From Chryseobacterium sp. JUb7 (GTDB lineage: Bacteria; Bacteroidota; Bacteroidia; Flavobacteriales; Weeksellaceae), in assembly GCF_024806495.1 (NCBI RefSeq), contig NZ_JANUFF010000001.1, forward strand, positions 558,001 to 622,000: 64,000 bases of DNA. The letters are read 5' to 3'. Every line of letters begins with the position of its first letter. Position 1 is the first letter of the stretch. Below, in pieces: positions 25,569 through 33,912 of the stretch. Below the pieces are notes generated by a model. That model saw only the letters and a program-made list of their open reading frames with translations. It was not told where the DNA came from and did no database searches. Made by a program: the position numbers and the translations under genes.

Positions 25569-26405
25569 TTTTCCAATAACATTTCTTCCTATAAAATTAA
25601 TTGCTCTATCTAAAATACTTAGTCTCTTATTTCTATTTTCAATCTTATATTGGATTATATTTTCTTTAAAAAAGATTAGTGAATTTTGGCTATCAAGATC
25701 ATAGAGGAATAAATGACTTGAAGTTTCTCCAAGATAATTCAAATTACTTCTTGTTTGTTTAGTTGAATAATAAATTTCATTTTCTTTAAACTCTATAATA
25801 AAATTATCTTTAAAATTTTTCTTCAAATAAATATTATCAATTGTATTGATTAATGAAGATATTGTTAAAATTATTATAGAGAAATATGAAAAGAACTTCC
25901 ACATTTTTCCTTTATCATCTTTATTAAATTTTAAAAGTCTATATAAAAAATAAATAATAACTGAGGGAATGAAAATATATCTATAAGGAGCTAGAATTAC
26001 CAAGAACATACAGATAAATGATATACCTAATTTAAACTGATTAACCCTTAGATAAAAATCTTTTTCAAATACTTTTTCAATTTTTCTTTTGTAATTCTCA
26101 TTTTGTCTATAATATCTTATAGTTTCTTTTCTTTTTATTAATAGAATTTTCTCATATAAATTATAAATACCAACAGCTATTGTAAATAAAAAAATCTCAA
26201 TAATAAATATTATAGAAAAAATTATAAAAATTAATTCTAAACTATTAAATAATAAATCATTAATAGTAATATAACTAAAAATTGAAATATTGAATGATTG
26301 ATAATATATAAAATAATTAATGGATGTTAATGAACAAAGTGCTATTAAAATAATAGACAAATTACTACCTAAAATTTTAAAAAATATTTTTTCTAATCTT
26401 TTCAC
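25554..26405 (-). CDS. AT-rich multi-helix membrane protein, unknown
   Basis: I do not recognise this 283-residue protein. It has about five hydrophobic segments (roughly residues 15-35, 48-75, 127-145, 148-160, 170-190) and a C-terminal soluble part of about 90 residues rich in Asn, Lys, Ile and Tyr. It starts at a GTG, since no ATG lies nearby. The gene is visibly more AT-rich than its neighbours, with codon use almost wholly A/T-ending, which suggests recent acquisition or relaxed selection. It ends within a hairpin shared with the convergent GLPGLI pseudogene. Confidence 0.7.
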   Translation of the reverse strand: MKRLEKIFFKILGSNLSIILIALCSLTSINYFIYYQSFNISIFSYITINDLLFNSLELIFIIFSIIFIIEIFLFTIAVGIYNLYEKILLIKRKETIRYYRQNENYKRKIEKVFEKDFYLRVNQFKLGISFICMFLVILAPYRYIFIPSVIIYFLYRLLKFNKDDKGKMWKFFSYFSIIILTISSLINTIDNIYLKKNFKDNFIIEFKENEIYYSTKQTRSNLNYLGETSSHLFLYDLDSQNSLIFFKENIIQYKIENRNKRLSILDRAINFIGRNVIGKNKAT

Positions 26406-26422
26406 AGTTCAAAATATTTTAG

Positions 26423-26923
26423 CTATAATTTCTTTCCTAAAATCACCAGTGTCCTTTCAACGCCATCCAAAACCGCAACATCAGGAAAAACACCCCAATT
26501 TTCGAAACCAAAGTGCCTGAAAAGTTTCAGGCTGGGTTCATTATGTAAGAAAATAAATCCTAATAACGTTTTTATACCAAACTTGCCTGCATTATCAATA
26601 CAATACTGCAAAACTTTTTTGCCATAACCTTTTCCACGACTGTTTTCATCCATATAAATGCTCATTTCAACAGTCCCGTTGTATGCAGGTCTTCCATAAA
26701 ATGATGAAAAACTTACCCACCCCATAATATTTTTTTCCTGATCCTGAATCATCCAGAGAGGTCTTGTTTCGGGATTGTGATCATAAAACCATTGCAGTCT
26801 GCTCTCTACGGAAACATTTTCTGTATCAGCGGTTACCATCCTTGAGGGAATGGTAGAATTATAGATTTCAACGATCTTTGGCAAGTCTTCCGGGGTTGCA
26901 TTCCTGAATATTAATTCTTCCAT
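26423..26923 (-). CDS. GNAT N-acetyltransferase, phosphinothricin-acetyltransferase-like
   Basis: Cytoplasmic acetyl-CoA-dependent acetyltransferase of 166 residues. The acetyl-CoA loop is N-S-R-G-K-G-Y-G-K-K-V-L, and the L-G-F-I-F-L-H-N-E-P-S-L-K-L-F-R-H-F-G-F block is typical of the Pat/Bar and MnaT subgroup, which acts on phosphinothricin or methionine sulfoximine-like amines. The real substrate is unknown. A GTG four codons upstream (26935) is in frame, but the ATG at 26923 sits 24 bases from a good -7 box and is preferred. Confidence 0.88.
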   Translation of the reverse strand: MEELIFRNATPEDLPKIVEIYNSTIPSRMVTADTENVSVESRLQWFYDHNPETRPLWMIQDQEKNIMGWVSFSSFYGRPAYNGTVEMSIYMDENSRGKGYGKKVLQYCIDNAGKFGIKTLLGFIFLHNEPSLKLFRHFGFENWGVFPDVAVLDGVERTLVILGKKL

Positions 26924-26946
26924 ATTGATGGCCACCTATTTTTCTG

Positions 26947-26954
26947 CAAAGATA
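26947..26954 (-). promoter_or_regulatory. -7 promoter box for the GNAT gene
   Basis: Reads TATCTTTG on the minus strand, 24 bases before the ATG at 26923. It lies just past the end of the upstream Crp/Fnr gene, so GNAT has its own promoter. Confidence 0.55.
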
Positions 26955-26968
26955 CAGGAAGATTTTTT

Positions 26969-27547
26969 TTATTCTTCAGTACTGCTCTCTTTTATCTCCT
27001 TTAAAGCCCTGTTGAGACTTCTTACCGTAATTCCCAAATATGCTGCCATATCTTCTTTTGAAATTTCCATTTCTTTAGACTTAAGCTCAAGAAGCTGAGA
27101 CAACGTATGTTCTGTCGTATGAAGCTGCTGATAAGATGCCCGGCTTGAAGTATTCACGATACGTTCTGCAAAAACATCAAGCAATAAATTATTCAAAGTC
27201 AGATCACTTTTTATTAATGATTGAAAATACGGTATCGTCATTGAATAAACACTCACTTCCGTCATCGCTTCAATACTGCAAAGGCATGAGACATTTTTAA
27301 TCACTTCAATTTCACCGATGATTTCTCCTTTTCCTAAAAACTCTACAATATACTCTTTGTCATTTTCTTCGACAAAATAGCACTTTGTAATTCCGTTTTT
27401 AATAAGCATTATTTTTGAGGAAATTTCATTTTGCGTCAATATTCTTTCACCCTTATCAAAAGACTTCAGAACAATATTTTCTTTATTTTCCTGATTATGA
27501 TAAAGTTCTTCCAGATAGTTTAAAAATAATGGATTCGTACGTAGCAT
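26969..27547 (-). CDS. Crp/Fnr family transcriptional regulator
   Basis: A 192-residue regulator: cyclic-nucleotide-binding-like beta-roll (about 15-125, with F-L-G-K-G-E-I-I-G-E near 69-78) and a C-terminal winged helix (about 135-185, S-K-E-D-M-A-A-Y-L-G-I-T-V-R-S-L-N-R-A). No Fe-S cysteine set of the FNR type is apparent; cysteines at about 88 and 90 are not in an FNR pattern. A perfect 12-bp palindrome sits 12 bases before its start, suggesting autoregulation. The HAD hydrolase gene diverges from it and may share control. Confidence 0.88.
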   Translation of the reverse strand: MLRTNPLFLNYLEELYHNQENKENIVLKSFDKGERILTQNEISSKIMLIKNGITKCYFVEENDKEYIVEFLGKGEIIGEIEVIKNVSCLCSIEAMTEVSVYSMTIPYFQSLIKSDLTLNNLLLDVFAERIVNTSSRASYQQLHTTEHTLSQLLELKSKEMEISKEDMAAYLGITVRSLNRALKEIKESSTEE

Positions 27548-27558
27548 ATTCTGTTTTG

Positions 27559-27570
27559 GGACAATTGTCC
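27559..27570. promoter_or_regulatory. Perfect palindrome between the divergent Crp/Fnr and HAD genes
   Basis: GGACAATTGTCC is a perfect 12-bp palindrome located 12 bases upstream of the Crp/Fnr start and 68 bases upstream of the HAD start. This is the kind of dyad a dimeric regulator binds. Confidence 0.45.
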
Positions 27571-27637
27571 TTTTCTTTTTTATTTTTTATACTGAATTTT
27601 GTCGGCAGAAAATTACAAAAACTAAAGTAAACTAAAT

Positions 27638-28327
27638 ATGAATAATGATATAACGACCATCGCTTTTGATGCAGACGATACTTTATGGGTTAACGAGCCT
27701 TATTTTCAGGAGGCAGAAAAAGAATTCTGCATTCTTCTTGAAAACTATCTTCCGCAACACTCTGTGTCTCAGGAATTATTTAAAACTGAAATGCAAAACC
27801 TTCCCCTGTACGGCTATGGAGTAAAAGGATTTATGCTTTGTATGGTTGAAACAATCGGCAGGGTTTCCGAAAATACGGCTTCTCTGGAACTCATTAATAA
27901 AACAATTGAAATAGGAAAAGAGCTTCTTCAGAAGCCTATTGAATTATTAGAAGGTGTTACCGAAACACTGGACCAGCTCAAAGGAAAATACAGACTCGTA
28001 ATCGCTACCAAAGGAGATCTTCTCGATCAGGAAAGAAAACTTAAAAAATCCGGACTTCAGGATTATTTTCACCATATTGAAATCATGAGTGATAAAAAAG
28101 AATCCGATTACAAAAAATTATTAAAGCACCTTGACTGCCAGCCAAAAAATTTTCTGATGCTTGGAAACTCCATAAAATCTGATATTCTTCCGGTTCTGGA
28201 AATCGGTGGATTTGCTGCCCATATTCCGTATCATATTACGTGGAGCCACGAACAGCATAATCATCATTTGGAGCATGATCGTTTTTTAGAACTGAAAAGC
28301 ATCAATGGGATTTTGAATTATTTATAA
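27638..28327 (+). CDS. HAD family hydrolase
   Basis: Cytoplasmic phosphatase-like protein of 229 residues. HAD motif I is A-F-D-A-D-D-T-L-W near residues 9-17 (nucleophile Asp in D-A-D-D-T), motif II A-T-K-G-D near 129, and motif IV-like M-L-G-N-S-I-K-S-D-I-L-P near 181. The cap is helical (C1). The substrate is unknown; such enzymes often act on small phosphometabolites. Divergent from a Crp/Fnr regulator with a shared intergenic palindrome, and closed by a strong terminator. Confidence 0.88.
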   Translation: MNNDITTIAFDADDTLWVNEPYFQEAEKEFCILLENYLPQHSVSQELFKTEMQNLPLYGYGVKGFMLCMVETIGRVSENTASLELINKTIEIGKELLQKPIELLEGVTETLDQLKGKYRLVIATKGDLLDQERKLKKSGLQDYFHHIEIMSDKKESDYKKLLKHLDCQPKNFLMLGNSIKSDILPVLEIGGFAAHIPYHITWSHEQHNHHLEHDRFLELKSINGILNYL

Positions 28328-28358
28328 AAAAACTCGTTCAGGTTTGAACGAGTTTTTT
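28326..28358 (+). terminator. Terminator after the HAD gene
   Basis: A 13-bp stem, AAAAACTCGTTCA against TGAACGAGTTTTT, with a short loop. It can also serve the convergent S9 peptidase gene. Confidence 0.88.
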
Positions 28359-28364
28359 GTTATA

Positions 28365-30767
28365 TTATTTCTTCAGACATTTCTCAAGAAACTGATCCTG
28401 CTCCCATAGAAGGTGGAAAATATTTTCTTTGGCCTGATATCCGTGGGCTTCTTTAGGAAGAAGAACCATTTTTACAGGGGCTCCAAGGTTTTTTAATGCC
28501 TGAAAATATCTTTCAGTCTGCAACGTGAAAGTTCCAGGGTTATTATCTGCATCACCGTGAATCAACAATAATGGAGTTTTCATTTTGTCAGCATTCATGA
28601 ATGGAGACATTGTATTATAAATTTCCGGAACATCCCAATAATTCCTCTGCTCGCTCTGGAAGCCGAATGGTGTCAATGTTCTGTTATAAGCACCACTCCT
28701 TGCAATTCCACAGGCATAATCTTTGGAATGAGTCAGAAGATTCGCCGTCATAAAGGCACCATATGAGTGGCCTCCTACCGCAACTTTTGTTCTGTCGATA
28801 TAGCCTAACTGATCCACCGCATCAATAGCTGCTCTTCCGTTCGCAACCAGCTGAGGGATGAATGTATCATTCGGCTCAGTCTTTCCTTCTCCGATTATAG
28901 GGAAAGCGGCGTCATCCAAAACAGCATATCCTTTTGTCGTCCAGTAGACGAAAGATCCGTAATATGGGAAGGTAAAATCATTAGGATTCTGAGTATTCTG
29001 TCCTGCTGTATTTTTGTCTTTATACTCTGTAGGATATGCCCAGATTAATAATGGAAGCTTTTCTTTTTTCGCTTTTCTGTCGTAGTTGGCAGGAAGGTAA
29101 AGGGTACCTGTTAATGTAACTCCGTCATTTCTTTTGTAGGTAATTACTTCTTTGTAAACATCTTTAATACTTTCAAAAGGATTGGCAAAACTGGTTACTG
29201 CCTCTGCTTTATTAGACTTAATGCTTTTTTTGAAATAATTAGGATATTGGCTCGCCGACTGCTGAGTCGTTAAGATCTCTCCTTTTGAAGGATTTAAAAT
29301 ATCAATAATTTCTTCCTTGGCATTTTTCAGATTGGAAGTATAGAGTCTTTTTTTCTTCAGTGATTTCATATTCATCTCATCAATAAAAGGATGCTGACCG
29401 TCTTTTGTAAATCCGTCACCGATAAGGTATGATTTCCCTCCTTTTATATCTACCACATATCTTCCATACTGATTTTTTGCTGTATTGAAGTGTCCCGGAT
29501 CACTGTAAACATCCTGATAATTCCTGTCATCAATTACTTTTGATTCTCCGTTATTTAAATCGACCAGAAAAGATTTTGTATTTCTTGTGTCATACCATCC
29601 TTCTGAAACAATAGCATAGTGATCATTGGTCCAGCTTACATCTTCATATCTCTGTTTTGTTTTAAAGAAAGATTTCGGGGTATTGTTAAAAGGTGCATCC
29701 CAGGTGAAAATTTCATCTCTGAAATCCACTGTCTTTGACTGATCTCCTCCATCCAAAGCTTCTGCATAGACCAAAGTAGCAGGCAGATCACTTCTCCACG
29801 TAAGATCTCTTTTCCCTGTTCTTACAGATGAAAAGCCTTTCGGCATGATTTCGTTTAACGGAACTTCATTGACAACTTTTATAATATTTCCGTTCAAATC
29901 ATAAACAGTTGTTGTCATTGGAAACCTGTTAAGAGGAACAATATATGAAAATGGCTTTTTAATAGTAGTCACCATTAAGTAGCTTCCGTCCGGTGAAAAG
30001 CTAAGACCTGCATACAGATCCTGATCTTTTACTTTTTTAAGGCTTCCGTTTAAATCTACATTATAAATATCTGACGCCGTAAGAATTTCAAAATTCTTTT
30101 CATCCTGTGGGTTTTTCAAAAGATCCTGATACGTTCTGTTCTGTGAAACTTTTCCATCAGCAGTAGATACAATCGGACCTGTCGGAAGATCCTTACTGGA
30201 ATCTATTAAATTGGCTCTGTTTTGAGGCAGTGTTTTGATTAACAGAGTCTGAGAATCTTTATACCACACATATGGACTTCCTAAATTAGCATTCAGATTA
30301 TCCGACGTAATTTTCTTGGCCGTAGCTGTTTCAAGATCAATTACCCAAAGCTCTACTCCTTTATTGGTGGTATTGGTAAACGCCATTTTTTTCTCGTCCG
30401 GAGAAAATGAAGTATATGTAATTTTGGGATTTGAAGGTAAGTTCTTAACCTGAACTTCCGTTTTGTCATTGATTTTTCTAACCTTAATATTGTTTGAATA
30501 GGTTGCCGAACTGGAAATATTGGTTACCGGATTGATTCTTAATCCCCCCAGTTTCATTTCCTGCTGGCTAAGATCCTCTAGTGTCTTATAAGTCGGACGG
30601 TACGTGAAGACAATCCAATCTTTTTTACTATTCATTAAAACACTTGGAGGTCTTTGATAATCTGCGAGTTTAAGAATTTCTGCAGATGGCTTTTGATACG
30701 TAATGCTTTCCTGGGCGTCGTAGAAATTAAGAAACGCAAGAAGGCATATAGTTAGCTTTATTTTCAT
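28365..30767 (-). CDS. S9 family peptidase, glutamyl-endopeptidase-like
   Basis: Exported serine peptidase of 800 residues: signal peptide (about 1-18), seven-bladed beta-propeller region (about 50-540) and a C-terminal alpha/beta-hydrolase domain. The nucleophile is Ser668 in G-G-H-S-Y-G-A-F-M, with Asp741 in G-D-A-D-N-N and His775 in E-A-H-G-Y completing the triad. The stretch around R-S-G-A-Y-N-R-T-L-T-P-F-G-F closely resembles the plant chloroplast glutamyl endopeptidase (CGEP) subgroup, so cleavage after Glu is likely. It probably works in the periplasm. Monocistronic. Confidence 0.9.
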   Translation of the reverse strand: MKIKLTICLLAFLNFYDAQESITYQKPSAEILKLADYQRPPSVLMNSKKDWIVFTYRPTYKTLEDLSQQEMKLGGLRINPVTNISSSATYSNNIKVRKINDKTEVQVKNLPSNPKITYTSFSPDEKKMAFTNTTNKGVELWVIDLETATAKKITSDNLNANLGSPYVWYKDSQTLLIKTLPQNRANLIDSSKDLPTGPIVSTADGKVSQNRTYQDLLKNPQDEKNFEILTASDIYNVDLNGSLKKVKDQDLYAGLSFSPDGSYLMVTTIKKPFSYIVPLNRFPMTTTVYDLNGNIIKVVNEVPLNEIMPKGFSSVRTGKRDLTWRSDLPATLVYAEALDGGDQSKTVDFRDEIFTWDAPFNNTPKSFFKTKQRYEDVSWTNDHYAIVSEGWYDTRNTKSFLVDLNNGESKVIDDRNYQDVYSDPGHFNTAKNQYGRYVVDIKGGKSYLIGDGFTKDGQHPFIDEMNMKSLKKKRLYTSNLKNAKEEIIDILNPSKGEILTTQQSASQYPNYFKKSIKSNKAEAVTSFANPFESIKDVYKEVITYKRNDGVTLTGTLYLPANYDRKAKKEKLPLLIWAYPTEYKDKNTAGQNTQNPNDFTFPYYGSFVYWTTKGYAVLDDAAFPIIGEGKTEPNDTFIPQLVANGRAAIDAVDQLGYIDRTKVAVGGHSYGAFMTANLLTHSKDYACGIARSGAYNRTLTPFGFQSEQRNYWDVPEIYNTMSPFMNADKMKTPLLLIHGDADNNPGTFTLQTERYFQALKNLGAPVKMVLLPKEAHGYQAKENIFHLLWEQDQFLEKCLKK

Positions 30768-30894
30768 AAAATTTCGATTTTCACGAAATTAATGAAAATT
30801 AAAGACATAAAAAATATGATAAAATAAAACACAATATGGTGATTTTATTAAATAAATATTATCTTAGTCATTCAAACTAAAAACAAAATATCCT

Positions 30895-31062
30895 ATGAAA
30901 AATTCAAAAAAATTGCTGAAGAGGAATTTAAAAGCAATCTATGGAGGAAGTGCTCCGCAATGCCCAAACGGATACAAACCATGCCTGACAGGAATTGATG
31001 AAAATGAAAATCCCAAATGGGCGTGCATTCCCGGAAATCTTGTCTGCAGTTTTAATCCATAA
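30895..31062 (+). CDS. Double-glycine-leader, bacteriocin-like microprotein
   Basis: A 55-residue protein. Residues 1-18 form a basic, amphipathic leader (M-K-N-S-K-K-L-L-K-R-N-L-K-A-I-Y-G-G) ending in the double-glycine site cut by peptidase C39 ABC exporters. The 37-residue remainder holds four cysteines (23, 30, 44, 51), enough for two disulfides, and is rich in Pro, Gly and Asn. Small bacteriocin-like genes of this layout are widespread in Chryseobacterium relatives; their role is unsettled. A perfect terminator follows at once. No C39 exporter is in the window. Confident as a gene; function inferred. Confidence 0.85.
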   Translation: MKNSKKLLKRNLKAIYGGSAPQCPNGYKPCLTGIDENENPKWACIPGNLVCSFNP

Positions 31063-31063
31063 A

Positions 31064-31093
31064 AAATAAGCAGCAAAAATTTTGCTGCTTATT
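31064..31093. terminator. Convergent terminator
   Basis: A 14-bp perfect stem, AATAAGCAGCAAAA (31065-31078) against TTTTGCTGCTTATT (31080-31093), starting 2 bases after the microprotein stop and 24 bases from the convergent gene's end. Confidence 0.85.
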
Positions 31094-31116
31094 ATACTTA
31101 TATATTTTATCCTTTT

Positions 31117-31959
31117 TTAATCCGGAATAAAAGTTACGTTAACTGAACTTACCTGTGTTCTGTCATAAGCAATTGACTCTACATTTAATGTTGTAACAGT
31201 AGGATCAACATATCTTGTCATAAAGATCACTTTTTGTCCTGCATCGATATGAATAATACCGTTTGTAGATAAAGTAACTGGAAGAGAACTTGTAATATTT
31301 GAAAAATAAAACTGTGTAAAGAATGAAACCGAACCGTTTCCTTGTGGAGGAATAGACCCTGTATAAGGTTTTGAAACCCCAATTCTGGCATAACCGTCAA
31401 ATGGACCTTTCAATACAACATTGATCTGGAAGTTATAGTAACCTGATCTATTGGCTACAAATTCTTTAGTCGTAGGATTAAAAGTAGCAATCGATGGACT
31501 GGCTAATTTTATATCATCAAATAAGATCTGTCTGATCTGGCTTCCTCCTGAAATATCCGGTCCCAGATAAGTTGTGTCATTTCCTGTTTTTTTAAATCCT
31601 AATATGGCACCTAATACCGGAACTTTAAGCTCCATATCTTCATCATAAATCCTTGACCATCTGTTTTTTGCCTTATTGAATTTATAAAAGGTATCCAAAT
31701 GAACATTATCCGGTGCTGTTCCTGCATCTGCAGTGTTATACACCATCAGCCCGTTCGCCGGATTCGGAATGGTGGTAAGATCTGTCGTGCTTTTAAGTGC
31801 AACCTGAGGCAATAGCAATCCTTTCTTACCGTTTGCCGGAAGACTGTTTACATTGACGTCTAAAATTGATGAAGCGTTTGGTGTTGATGTACCGATACCA
31901 ACTTGAGCATGGAGTGCACAGAAGAATAGTGCAGCTCCTAATAATAAGCTTTTTTTCAT
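31117..31959 (-). CDS. Secreted surface protein with Q-V-G-I-G-T-S-T-P-N start
   Basis: Exported protein of 280 residues. After a signal peptide (1-18) it opens with Q-V-G-I-G-T-S-T-P-N-A-S-S-I-L-D-V, a hallmark of large Bacteroidota surface protein families of unknown role; G-L-L-L-P-Q-V-A-L follows near 47. The C-terminal half (about 150-280) is beta-rich with a pattern (G-Y-Y-N-F-Q-I-N-V-V) that recalls C1q/TNF-like jelly-rolls, but I cannot confirm that. No T9SS sorting domain is present. The same opening occurs in the protein at 56765-58135. Confidence 0.8.
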   Translation of the reverse strand: MKKSLLLGAALFFCALHAQVGIGTSTPNASSILDVNVNSLPANGKKGLLLPQVALKSTTDLTTIPNPANGLMVYNTADAGTAPDNVHLDTFYKFNKAKNRWSRIYDEDMELKVPVLGAILGFKKTGNDTTYLGPDISGGSQIRQILFDDIKLASPSIATFNPTTKEFVANRSGYYNFQINVVLKGPFDGYARIGVSKPYTGSIPPQGNGSVSFFTQFYFSNITSSLPVTLSTNGIIHIDAGQKVIFMTRYVDPTVTTLNVESIAYDRTQVSSVNVTFIPD

Positions 31960-31981
31960 TGTTTGTGTGTTTTTACTTTGG

Positions 31982-31989
31982 CAAATTTA
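31982..31989 (-). promoter_or_regulatory. -7 promoter box for the 31117 gene
   Basis: Reads TAAATTTG on the minus strand, 22 bases before the ATG; a TTTG lies 15 bases further upstream. Confidence 0.5.
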
Positions 31990-32180
31990 TAGAAAAAACT
32001 ATACCAAAAAATATTTGTGAGCAATATTTTTTGATTTTAACACTTTCTTACTAAACATTTATTCATTTTACAGGGAATAAATTAAAAAAAAACAATTAAA
32101 TACAGATAGCTCAAGTCAAAATAGACTTAAATTAAATCACAACTTAAAGATATAATTAAATTTTAAATTTAACATATAAA

Positions 32181-32212
32181 AAAAACTGTCTTACTAAAAA
32201 AGACAGTTTAAA
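32181..32212 (-). terminator. Terminator after the doxX-type gene
   Basis: AAACTGTCTT (32183-32192) pairs with AAGACAGTTT (32200-32209); on the minus strand a T-run follows. Confidence 0.8.
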
Positions 32213-32246
32213 TTTTATATAAATATTGTATTTTGATAGGATAAAA

Positions 32247-32675
32247 TTACCAATCTGAAGCTCTTTTTCTTTTTTCGATCATATAATCAACAGAAATTTT
32301 ACCGGCTCCAAAAGTCATTAAAAGCATATATACTGATAAGTAAATCAAACTTAATTCTCTCTTTCCGAACGGGTCTGCTCCATGTACTACAAAACCTGCA
32401 ATAATCATTGTAAAGATTAAAAATCCCAGTGCCACTCTTGAAAACAAGCCTAAAATAAGGAGAATCGAGCACGCAAATTCAGCAAGAATGGTAAGAATCA
32501 ATGAGATCTGCGGTCCTAATCCCAGAAAGTCAAAAAACTCTATCTTCCCTCCTTCCAGAAGCATCTGAAGTTTTGGAAAACCGTGAGACAGCATTGCAAA
32601 TCCTACAAAAACCCTTACTATTAATAAAACAATATCTCTTATTATTGTATTAGAATTTGAATTCGTGTAATTCAT
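32247..32675 (-). CDS. DoxX family membrane protein
   Basis: Inner-membrane protein of 142 residues with four helices. The family block R-V-F-V-G-F-A-M-L-S-H-G-F-P-K-L is near residue 21, and A-E-F-A-C-S-I-L-L-I-L-G-L-F-S-R near 64. DoxX proteins are linked to redox or thiol-stress complexes in several bacteria, but the molecular function is uncertain. It follows era after 69 bases on the same strand. Confidence 0.85.
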   Translation of the reverse strand: MNYTNSNSNTIIRDIVLLIVRVFVGFAMLSHGFPKLQMLLEGGKIEFFDFLGLGPQISLILTILAEFACSILLILGLFSRVALGFLIFTMIIAGFVVHGADPFGKRELSLIYLSVYMLLMTFGAGKISVDYMIEKRKRASDW

Positions 32676-32744
32676 GAAATGGAAAATTTTAAATTAAAGA
32701 TAATAAAAATCTTTTAATACAACGATGAATATTGACTTTTTAGT

Positions 32745-33620
32745 CTATCGGTATCCAAAATTTTTCAAATCTCTGTCGTTTTTACGCCAGTCTTTTTTCA
32801 CTTTTACGAATAGATTCAGGTGTACTTTTTTAGCAAAGAATTTTTCTAAATCAAGTCTTGCTTCCGTCCCTACTTTTTTGATCGCTTCCCCTTTGTGACC
32901 GATGATAATCCCTTTTTGGGTGTCTCTTTCCACATAGATGATAGAATCGATAAAAATAATTCCTTCTTTTTCTTTAAACTGTTCCGTTACCACTTCTACA
33001 GAGTACGGAATTTCTTTATCATAGTTTAGAAGAATTTTCTCGCGAATTGCTTCATTCACGAAAAATCTTTCAGGTTTATCAGTATATTGGTCTTTGTCAT
33101 AATATGGTGGGTTTTCCGGTAACAAAGATTTTAATTTCGGTAAAATGATATCTGTATTGAAGGCATTCAGTGCCGAAATTGGAAGAATTTCTGCTTTAGG
33201 AATTCTGTTGTGCCAGTCAGCAACCAGTTTTTCAAGACCTTCCTGAGTCGTCTGATCTACTTTATTCAGTAAAAGCAATACAGGCACCGGAATTTTATTT
33301 AGTTTATCAATCAAAAACTCTGAAGGCTCTGCTTTGTCGGTAACATCTACAATGAATAAAAAAACATCCGCATCCTGTAAAGAATCCTTCACAAAATCCA
33401 TCATTTTTTCCTGTAATCCATATTTAGGGTCCAGTACACCCGGTGTATCCGAAAAGACAATCTGTAAGTCGTCTTCATTATAAATTCCAAAAATCCTGTG
33501 TCTTGTTGTCTGTGCCTTTTGGGTAACGATCGCCAGCTTCTCTCCCATTAACTGGTTCAGAAGTGTAGATTTTCCCGCATTCGGCTTTCCAACTATATTT
33601 ACAAATCCTGCTTTGTGCAT
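32745..33620 (-). CDS. era: GTPase Era
   Basis: Essential GTPase that assists 16S rRNA maturation and 30S assembly. The 291-residue protein has G1 G-K-P-N-A-G-K-S-T (11-19), G3 D-T-P-G near residue 58, G4 N-K-V-D near 120 and a KH-type RNA-binding domain from about 200 (I-I-G-H-K-G-E-A-I-K-K-V-G-T-E-A-R). Length and motif order are standard. A -7 box lies 20 bases upstream. Confidence 0.96.
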   Translation of the reverse strand: MHKAGFVNIVGKPNAGKSTLLNQLMGEKLAIVTQKAQTTRHRIFGIYNEDDLQIVFSDTPGVLDPKYGLQEKMMDFVKDSLQDADVFLFIVDVTDKAEPSEFLIDKLNKIPVPVLLLLNKVDQTTQEGLEKLVADWHNRIPKAEILPISALNAFNTDIILPKLKSLLPENPPYYDKDQYTDKPERFFVNEAIREKILLNYDKEIPYSVEVVTEQFKEKEGIIFIDSIIYVERDTQKGIIIGHKGEAIKKVGTEARLDLEKFFAKKVHLNLFVKVKKDWRKNDRDLKNFGYR

Positions 33621-33639
33621 AAAAATTATATTACGGCTG

Positions 33640-33647
33640 CAAAGTTA
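33640..33647 (-). promoter_or_regulatory. -7 promoter box for era
   Basis: Reads TAACTTTG on the minus strand, 20 bases before the era ATG. Confidence 0.5.
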
Positions 33648-33693
33648 GTAAAACAAAATTGGTCTTAAGGATTAATCTAGAAGTTTTAAAAAT

Positions 33694-33722
33694 AAAACCT
33701 TCCCGTGATGGAAAGGTTTTGA
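33694..33722. terminator. Hairpin in the era-isomerase gap
   Basis: AAAACCTTCC pairs with GGAAAGGTTTT with a single bulge. It lies about 190 bases downstream of the sugar isomerase gene. The rest of 33648-33912 has no coding potential that I see. Confidence 0.5.
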
Positions 33723-33912
33723 CTTAAATTTAGATTAATATAACCCGAGTTCGGATTAACAGCCTGATATTATATGGATGGAAAGGAGAAAAGAAATTCG
33801 AGATTGTCATTTGTACCTTCATATCAGGGTTTTTATTACATTCAAATTATCATTATAGTTCTAATTTTCACCTAAGTAAAATGCCTTCTTCCAACTTCCA
33901 ATCCCCCTCAGA

